Origin: JBDZVM01 sp040255675
Lineage (GTDB): Bacteria; Actinomycetota; Actinomycetes; Acidothermales; Acidothermaceae
Direction of reading: 5' to 3'
Assembly (NCBI GenBank): GCA_040255675.1
Contig: JBDZVM010000010.1
Span: forward strand, 48,227-112,226
DNA length: 64,000 bases
A program made the position numbers and the translations under genes. The stretch's first letter is position 1; every line of letters starts with the position of its first letter. The notes under the pieces are model-generated. The model made no database searches, was not told the origin of the DNA, and saw nothing but the letters and a program-made list of their open reading frames with translations. This document shows, one piece after another, positions 59,918-64,000 of the stretch.

Positions 59918-61006
59918 TCAGGAAGTTGGCGAGCTGGATGGCGCCGGCACCACGTGGAGCACAAATCCGCTGAACGCCTCGGCCGACCCCGGGATCTGCC
60001 AGGAGAACTTGGCGGGGTCGCTCGAGGTCGCGGGGATTGCCATTTGCATCGCGTAGGTCACACTGCCATGCGCGGGAACGGTGGCGGCACCGCCGCAATT
60101 GAGCTTGAAGAACTGAGCTTGCTTCGGCGGATACAGCCACTGCCCATACACCGGGTCGAGTCGCATGTCTTCGCTCGTCGTGTTCGTGAGCGTTACCGCG
60201 TAATGCATCGTGGCGCCGGCAACCACCGTGTCGGGGAAGTCGGCCTTCGCGGTGAGCCCGGGGTACTTACCCGTGAGGTCGGGCGGGGGTGGCGCCGGCT
60301 GCCCGAACGCGGTGACCGAGACGCCACAGGTGGTCGCGAACTTCGTTGAAAAGGTGGCGGTTCCTCCGCCCGGCAAACCGACGACGGCTTGGGTAAAAGC
60401 GTGGCTCGGGTCGGGTGCGCTCCCCGCGACGCAGCCCAACGTGAACGAGATGGCAAACCGGCCGGTTTTACCTGGCTCAAGGTTTGCCGGCCAGCTGTAG
60501 CCTTCGGCGAAAAAGCTCTGGTGGTCGGGGCGCAGTGCCTGCTTACTGCCATCGGCACGAATGCCGACCAGACTCGTCGGATAACCCGAAAGCGAGCAGT
60601 TCACGTCGCTCACGTTGGTCAACGCGACGATGCTCTCGACGTGTTGGGTGGAGCCTTGAGACCCAGCTAATGCTGCGCTCAACTGTGCGGCTGTACACGC
60701 GCGATACGCCGGTGCGGGCGGTTTCGGCGTTGGCGGCGGCGACACCGGCGGCGGTGGGCTGACGGGGTCGTCAACCCACGGCACCACATCGGCGCTGGCT
60801 GAAGCGCTGGCTGAAGCGGTGACGATCCGCGAGGGGCTCGTCACTGGCGGGCCTGTCGGCGCGGCAGCGCGCGGCGCAGGCCTGGAGTCTCGCGCCACGA
60901 CCACTGCGACTGCCGACGCCGCGCCTACGACGGCGACTAGGACTCCCGCGGCGACGGCGGCAGTCACACGCGACGGCTTGGCGGTTCTCACACCACCCAG
61001 ACGCAT
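59918..61006 (-). CDS. Membrane-anchored DUF4232-like exported protein
   Basis: 362 residues. One membrane segment (about 14-38) near a basic start is followed by a Pro/Ser-rich linker (45-97), then a DUF4232-type domain with CTAAQLSAALAGSQGSTQHV, LTNVSDVNCSLSGYPTSLVGI and a second beta domain (ALTNTTSEDMRLDPVYG). The Cys pairs should be oxidised outside the cell. Function unknown; such proteins are common in actinobacterial envelopes. Confidence 0.75.
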   Translation of the reverse strand: MRLGGVRTAKPSRVTAAVAAGVLVAVVGAASAVAVVVARDSRPAPRAAAPTGPPVTSPSRIVTASASASASADVVPWVDDPVSPPPPVSPPPTPKPPAPAYRACTAAQLSAALAGSQGSTQHVESIVALTNVSDVNCSLSGYPTSLVGIRADGSKQALRPDHQSFFAEGYSWPANLEPGKTGRFAISFTLGCVAGSAPDPSHAFTQAVVGLPGGGTATFSTKFATTCGVSVTAFGQPAPPPPDLTGKYPGLTAKADFPDTVVAGATMHYAVTLTNTTSEDMRLDPVYGQWLYPPKQAQFFKLNCGGAATVPAHGSVTYAMQMAIPATSSDPAKFSWQIPGSAEAFSGFVLHVVPAPSSSPTS

Positions 61007-61029
61007 CGCTTAGCGATCTGGTTGCAGGG

Positions 61030-62088
61030 TTACGCCGAGAGGTAGTCGCGCAGCACCCGCTCGCATTCGGTGATGAGCCGGACGTCGACCCGCTCGTCGC
61101 GCTTGTGCGCCAGGTTCGGGTCGCCAGGCCCGAAATTCAGCGCGGGAATGCCAAGTTCGGCGAAGCGAGCGACGTCGGTCCAGCCGTACTTCGCCACCGG
61201 TTCTGCGCGCATCGCGCGTACGAATTCAGCCGCCGCCGGTGCCGTGAGACCGGGCAACGCGCCCGGTGCGGCATCGACGAGCTTGAGGTCGTACCCCTCG
61301 AACACCGACTGCACGTGCGCGAACGCGTCATCGACGCCGCGGTCTGGCGCGAACCTGAAATTTACTGTTACAACGCAAGAATCCGGCACCACATTGCCCG
61401 CCACACCGCCTTCAATGCGGACCGCGTTCAACCCTTCGCGATACGCGCAGCCGTCGATGTCGACATCGCGAGGCTGGTAGTTTTCGAGGCGGCGCAGTAC
61501 TTCTCCGGCTTTGTGAATGGCGTTGCTGCCCAGCCACGATCGTGCGCTGTGTGCGCGCACCCCAGTCGTCTCGATTTCGACGCGAAGCGTGCCCTGACAC
61601 CCCGCCTCGACAGCGCCCTCCGTGGGTTCGAGCACGAGAGCTAGATCGCCCCGCAAAGCATCGGGCTTTTCACGCGCCAAGCGACCAAGCCCGTTTCGGT
61701 CCGCCTCGATTTCCTCGCAGTCGTAAAAGACGAGAGTCAGGTCATGGGCGGGAGCCGGCAAAGTGGCCGCGACGCGCAGCATCACGGCAATGCCTGATTT
61801 CATGTCGGAAGTGCCGCAACCGTAAAGGAAATCGCCGTCCAGCTTAGAGGGTAGGTTGTCGGCGATGGGCACGGTGTCGAGGTGACCGGCCAACACGATG
61901 CGGCTCCCCCGGCCTAGGTTCGTACGCGCCAGCACGACGTTACCAATTCTCTCGATGTCGAGATACTCGTAAGCGCGTAGGGCCGCTTCGACGTCGTCCG
62001 CCAAAGCTTTTTCGTTGCCGCTCACGGACGGGACGTCGACGAGCGCCGCCGTCAACGTGACGACATCGGCCTCGAGGTCGAAAGACAT
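61030..62088 (-). CDS. dapE: Succinyl-diaminopimelate desuccinylase
   Basis: 352 residues, M20 family. [14 protein letters not shown] near 66 and [15 protein letters not shown] near 90 hold the metal ligands His and Asp; [12 protein letters not shown] near 123 holds the catalytic Glu and next ligand. It converts N-succinyl-LL-diaminopimelate to LL-diaminopimelate and succinate in lysine and peptidoglycan synthesis. It follows dapD by four bases on the same strand, so both steps of the succinylase branch are made together. Confidence 0.92.
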   Translation of the reverse strand: MSFDLEADVVTLTAALVDVPSVSGNEKALADDVEAALRAYEYLDIERIGNVVLARTNLGRGSRIVLAGHLDTVPIADNLPSKLDGDFLYGCGTSDMKSGIAVMLRVAATLPAPAHDLTLVFYDCEEIEADRNGLGRLAREKPDALRGDLALVLEPTEGAVEAGCQGTLRVEIETTGVRAHSARSWLGSNAIHKAGEVLRRLENYQPRDVDIDGCAYREGLNAVRIEGGVAGNVVPDSCVVTVNFRFAPDRGVDDAFAHVQSVFEGYDLKLVDAAPGALPGLTAPAAAEFVRAMRAEPVAKYGWTDVARFAELGIPALNFGPGDPNLAHKRDERVDVRLITECERVLRDYLSA

Positions 62089-62092
62089 GTGA

Positions 62093-62929
62093 CTACTCTG
62101 CTACACCGTGCTCGCGAAGCACGTCGTTCAGCGCGAGCTTGTCGTGCGTTTCTCCTTCGGCGAGTCTTCGCAAGACGAGGAGGCACGGCATGCCGAAATC
62201 CCCACCGGGAAAGGACTTCACCCGGGTGGAGCCCACGCAGACCGACCACGCCGGAGCTTCACCACGCGGCAACTCCACGCCGGTCTCGGCTTCGAATACG
62301 TGCGTCGAGGCGGTGAGAATGCAGCCCGCACCGAGTTTCGCCCCGCGGCGCACCCGCGCGCCGTCGACGACCATCGAACGCGAGCCGATGAAGGCGTCGT
62401 CCTCCACAACGACCGGAATAGCGTTGGGTGGCTCGAGCACGCCGCCGAGCCCGACGCCACCGGAAAGGTGCACGCGCTTGCCGACCTGCGCGCACGACCC
62501 GACGGTGGCCCAGGTGTCGACCATGCTGCCTTCGTCGACGTAGCCGCCGATGTTGACGAAGCTCGGCATCAGCACCGTGCCGGGCGCGACGAAGGCACCC
62601 CAGCGCACGATCGCGCCGGGCACCGCCCGCACGCCGTCGAAGCGAGTCTTCAGCGGCATGCGATCGTGGTAACGGAAATCACCGGCCGACGACTCGCGCA
62701 TGTCCAAGACTTTGAACGACAGCAAGATCGCCCGCTTGGCCCGCTCGTCGACGACGACGGCATCGGTCGATTCGTCGACGAACGCGACGCGCGCCTTTCC
62801 CATGTCGAGTTGGTCGACGGCGGCGCTGACGAGCGCGCGGGCATCGGCGTCGTTAGGGTTGAGTTCCGCTCGGCGCTCCCACAGCGCGTCGATCTCGCTC
62901 GGAAGTGAACTGACGAAATGCTGCTCCAT
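62093..62929 (-). CDS. dapD: Tetrahydrodipicolinate N-succinyltransferase, E. coli-like type
   Basis: 278 residues. [39 protein letters not shown] hexapeptide region (near 135-150), [20 protein letters not shown] and [11 protein letters not shown] near 170-190 follow the E. coli DapD (274 residues) closely, including the left-handed beta-helix. The mycobacterial enzyme (Rv1201c, 317 residues) is a different branch. It uses succinyl-CoA. It starts 54 bases from a divergent gene and is coupled with dapE. Confidence 0.92.
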   Translation of the reverse strand: MEQHFVSSLPSEIDALWERRAELNPNDADARALVSAAVDQLDMGKARVAFVDESTDAVVVDERAKRAILLSFKVLDMRESSAGDFRYHDRMPLKTRFDGVRAVPGAIVRWGAFVAPGTVLMPSFVNIGGYVDEGSMVDTWATVGSCAQVGKRVHLSGGVGLGGVLEPPNAIPVVVEDDAFIGSRSMVVDGARVRRGAKLGAGCILTASTHVFEAETGVELPRGEAPAWSVCVGSTRVKSFPGGDFGMPCLLVLRRLAEGETHDKLALNDVLREHGVAE

Positions 62930-62983
62930 GGCCGCTGACCTTACCGGCGTCAAAGCCGCGGGCCGAGCCCGGATGCGACTTCG

Positions 62984-63937
62984 ATGACGTCGACCACGCA
63001 AGCGCCGCACCGCGATCTTCGGCGGCGGCGGCGAGTGCGCCGAGCATTGATCATCCTGGTCGTGCTCGCGTTGATCGGCTGGCTCGCCGATCTCGGGTGG
63101 AACGCGCTGTTCGGTGGTCGGGCGGTGGTCGATTCGTGCCAGGTCGTCGGCGTCAGCACCGGCAACGTCTATTCGCTGACCCCTGAGCAACTGCTCAACG
63201 CCTCGATCATCACAGACGTCGCTATGCGGCGAAACTTGCCGACGCGTGCCTCGCTGATCGCTTTGGCGACTGCTTACCAGGAGTCGAAGATGCGCAATCT
63301 GGATTACGGCGACGCCGACTCTCTTGGCTTGTTTCAGCAGCGGACGTCGCAAGGCTGGGGAAGCCCTCAACAAATCATGACGCCGACCTACGCGGCCGGG
63401 AAGTTTTACGACGCTTTACTGAGGGTGCCGCGTTGGGAATCGTTGCCGGTGACCCAAGCCGCGCAGGCCGTACAGCGCAGTGCTTTTCCTGATGCGTATA
63501 GCCGTTGGGAGTCGCCCGCGACCGCGCTTTCTGCCGCGTTGACCGGCGACACGCTTGGCCAACTCAGTTGCCGATTGGCGCATCCCGGGGTTATTACCTC
63601 CGGTAATCACGCGGCGACTCTCGACGCGAGCGCTACTGCTGTCGTTCAGGGGCTCGACAGCGACCTCGGCATAACTTCCGCGACCGTCGCAACTGGCGGC
63701 TCCCGCGAGCGGGTGGTGACGGTCGGCGGCCTCGCCGCACCGTCGTCCGGCGGTGATGCCGCGGCAAAACGCCGGACGGCGACCGTTGCCGCCTGGGTTA
63801 TTGCGCACGCGAAAACTCAAGGGATTACGCGGGTTATTGTGGGTGACCGCGAATGGAAAGCCGACCGCAAAGGATGGCACTCCACGAAGCAGGCTGCGCC
63901 CGCGGGCACCGTCGTGCTTACCGTCGGGGCTAGGTAA
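62984..63937 (+). CDS. Membrane-anchored lysozyme-like/transglycosylase-type protein
   Basis: 317 residues. A basic start and one membrane segment (about 19-40) anchor it with the rest outside the cell. AYQESKMRNLDYGDADSLGLFQQRTSQGWG (near 107-136) has the Glu and QQR pattern seen in lysozyme-like actinobacterial proteins, then PTYAAGKFYDALLRVP. A second beta domain follows to the end. Some databases name such proteins heavy-metal transporters, which nothing here supports. Divergent from dapD. Confidence 0.7.
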   Translation: MTSTTQAPHRDLRRRRRVRRALIILVVLALIGWLADLGWNALFGGRAVVDSCQVVGVSTGNVYSLTPEQLLNASIITDVAMRRNLPTRASLIALATAYQESKMRNLDYGDADSLGLFQQRTSQGWGSPQQIMTPTYAAGKFYDALLRVPRWESLPVTQAAQAVQRSAFPDAYSRWESPATALSAALTGDTLGQLSCRLAHPGVITSGNHAATLDASATAVVQGLDSDLGITSATVATGGSRERVVTVGGLAAPSSGGDAAAKRRTATVAAWVIAHAKTQGITRVIVGDREWKADRKGWHSTKQAAPAGTVVLTVGAR

Positions 63938-63960
63938 TCCAGCAATCGGCGTGACTCGGT

Positions 63961-64000
63961 TTATTCGAGTTGGCCTTGGGGGTCGACGTGGAAGACGTGT
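63961..64000 (-). CDS. 3' end of a gene continuing past the window
   Basis: On the minus strand a frame enters from the right edge and reads HVFHVDPQGQLE before a TAA at 63963-63961. The codons end in C, A or G as in neighbours and the sequence looks like a normal C-terminus. Too short to name. Confidence 0.35.
   Translation of the reverse strand, partial: HVFHVDPQGQLE

Noticed and set aside
1..64000. tRNA, rRNA, insertion sequences or prophage genes
   Set aside because: No tRNA-like cloverleaf, rRNA segment, transposase, integrase or phage structural motif was recognised while reading both strands; a dedicated search could still find a missed tRNA.

Overview
The window is a GC-rich stretch of an actinobacterial chromosome. 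The evidence is strong GC bias at third codon positions, many GTG starts, a DtxR/IdeR-type iron box, an ECF sigma/zinc anti-sigma pair, a DivIVA-domain protein, DUF3117, DUF6758 and a maltose-1-phosphate-type glycogen synthase divergent from glgC. From 16 kb to 63 kb many genes run in the order I recall, in reverse, for Mycobacterium tuberculosis Rv1201c-Rv1232c (dapD, dapE, LOG protein, folP2, DivIVA protein, tag, DUF3117, glgM/glgC, O-methyltransferase, sigE, anti-sigma, mrp, DUF1003, MgtE-N/CBS). cheA, cheW and cheB point to a motile organism, so it is not a mycobacterium; I cannot name the genus. One run of 100 N (41941-42040) marks an assembly gap inside a glycosyltransferase gene.

Layout. 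0-10 kb: 5' part of cheB, a secreted GH10 xylanase, a three-gene ferric-iron ABC transporter with an iron box, an unknown protein, then cheW and cheA. 9.7-13.4 kb: RecB-like nuclease, spermidine-synthase-like protein, PHP phosphoesterase, DUF6758 protein and a NUDIX hydrolase. 13.4-18.4 kb: a tandem repeat, a LacI-type repressor, a DevR/DosR-like response regulator, MgtE-N/CBS and DUF1003 proteins. 18.4-23.3 kb: a molybdopterin oxidoreductase coupled to a small helical protein, a truncated CYP152-type P450, a flippase-like membrane protein and a hemerythrin.

23.5-33.7 kb holds the most distinctive locus: nine same-strand genes, the first eight joined by seven consecutive 4-nt stop/start overlaps. 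They encode a carbamoyltransferase, a GT2-GmhB fusion, two GT9 heptosyltransferase-like enzymes, two GT4 enzymes, a GmhA-like isomerase, an HldE-like kinase/nucleotidyltransferase and a short SDR. Together they could make an NDP-heptose from sedoheptulose 7-phosphate and build a carbamoylated heptose-containing glycan or glycolipid. The product is unknown.

33.9-42.6 kb: STAS protein, glgC/glgM, an enolase-superfamily dehydratase/racemase, a large FAD/Fe-S oxidase, a DUF6221-like protein and the gapped GT2 gene. 42.7-64 kb: an orphan PilB/GspE ATPase, mrp, sigE/anti-sigma, an O-methyltransferase, a response regulator-histidine kinase-GerMN lipoprotein operon (a reduced MtrAB-LpqB arrangement), STAS, pepA, DUF3117, enoyl-CoA hydratase, tag-SRPBCC-DivIVA, folP2, two LOG proteins, two exported proteins and dapE/dapD. 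The dapD here resembles the E. coli enzyme rather than the mycobacterial one.

No tRNA, rRNA, CRISPR array or recognisable insertion sequence was found, and no intergenic stretch exceeds about 270 bases outside the N run.
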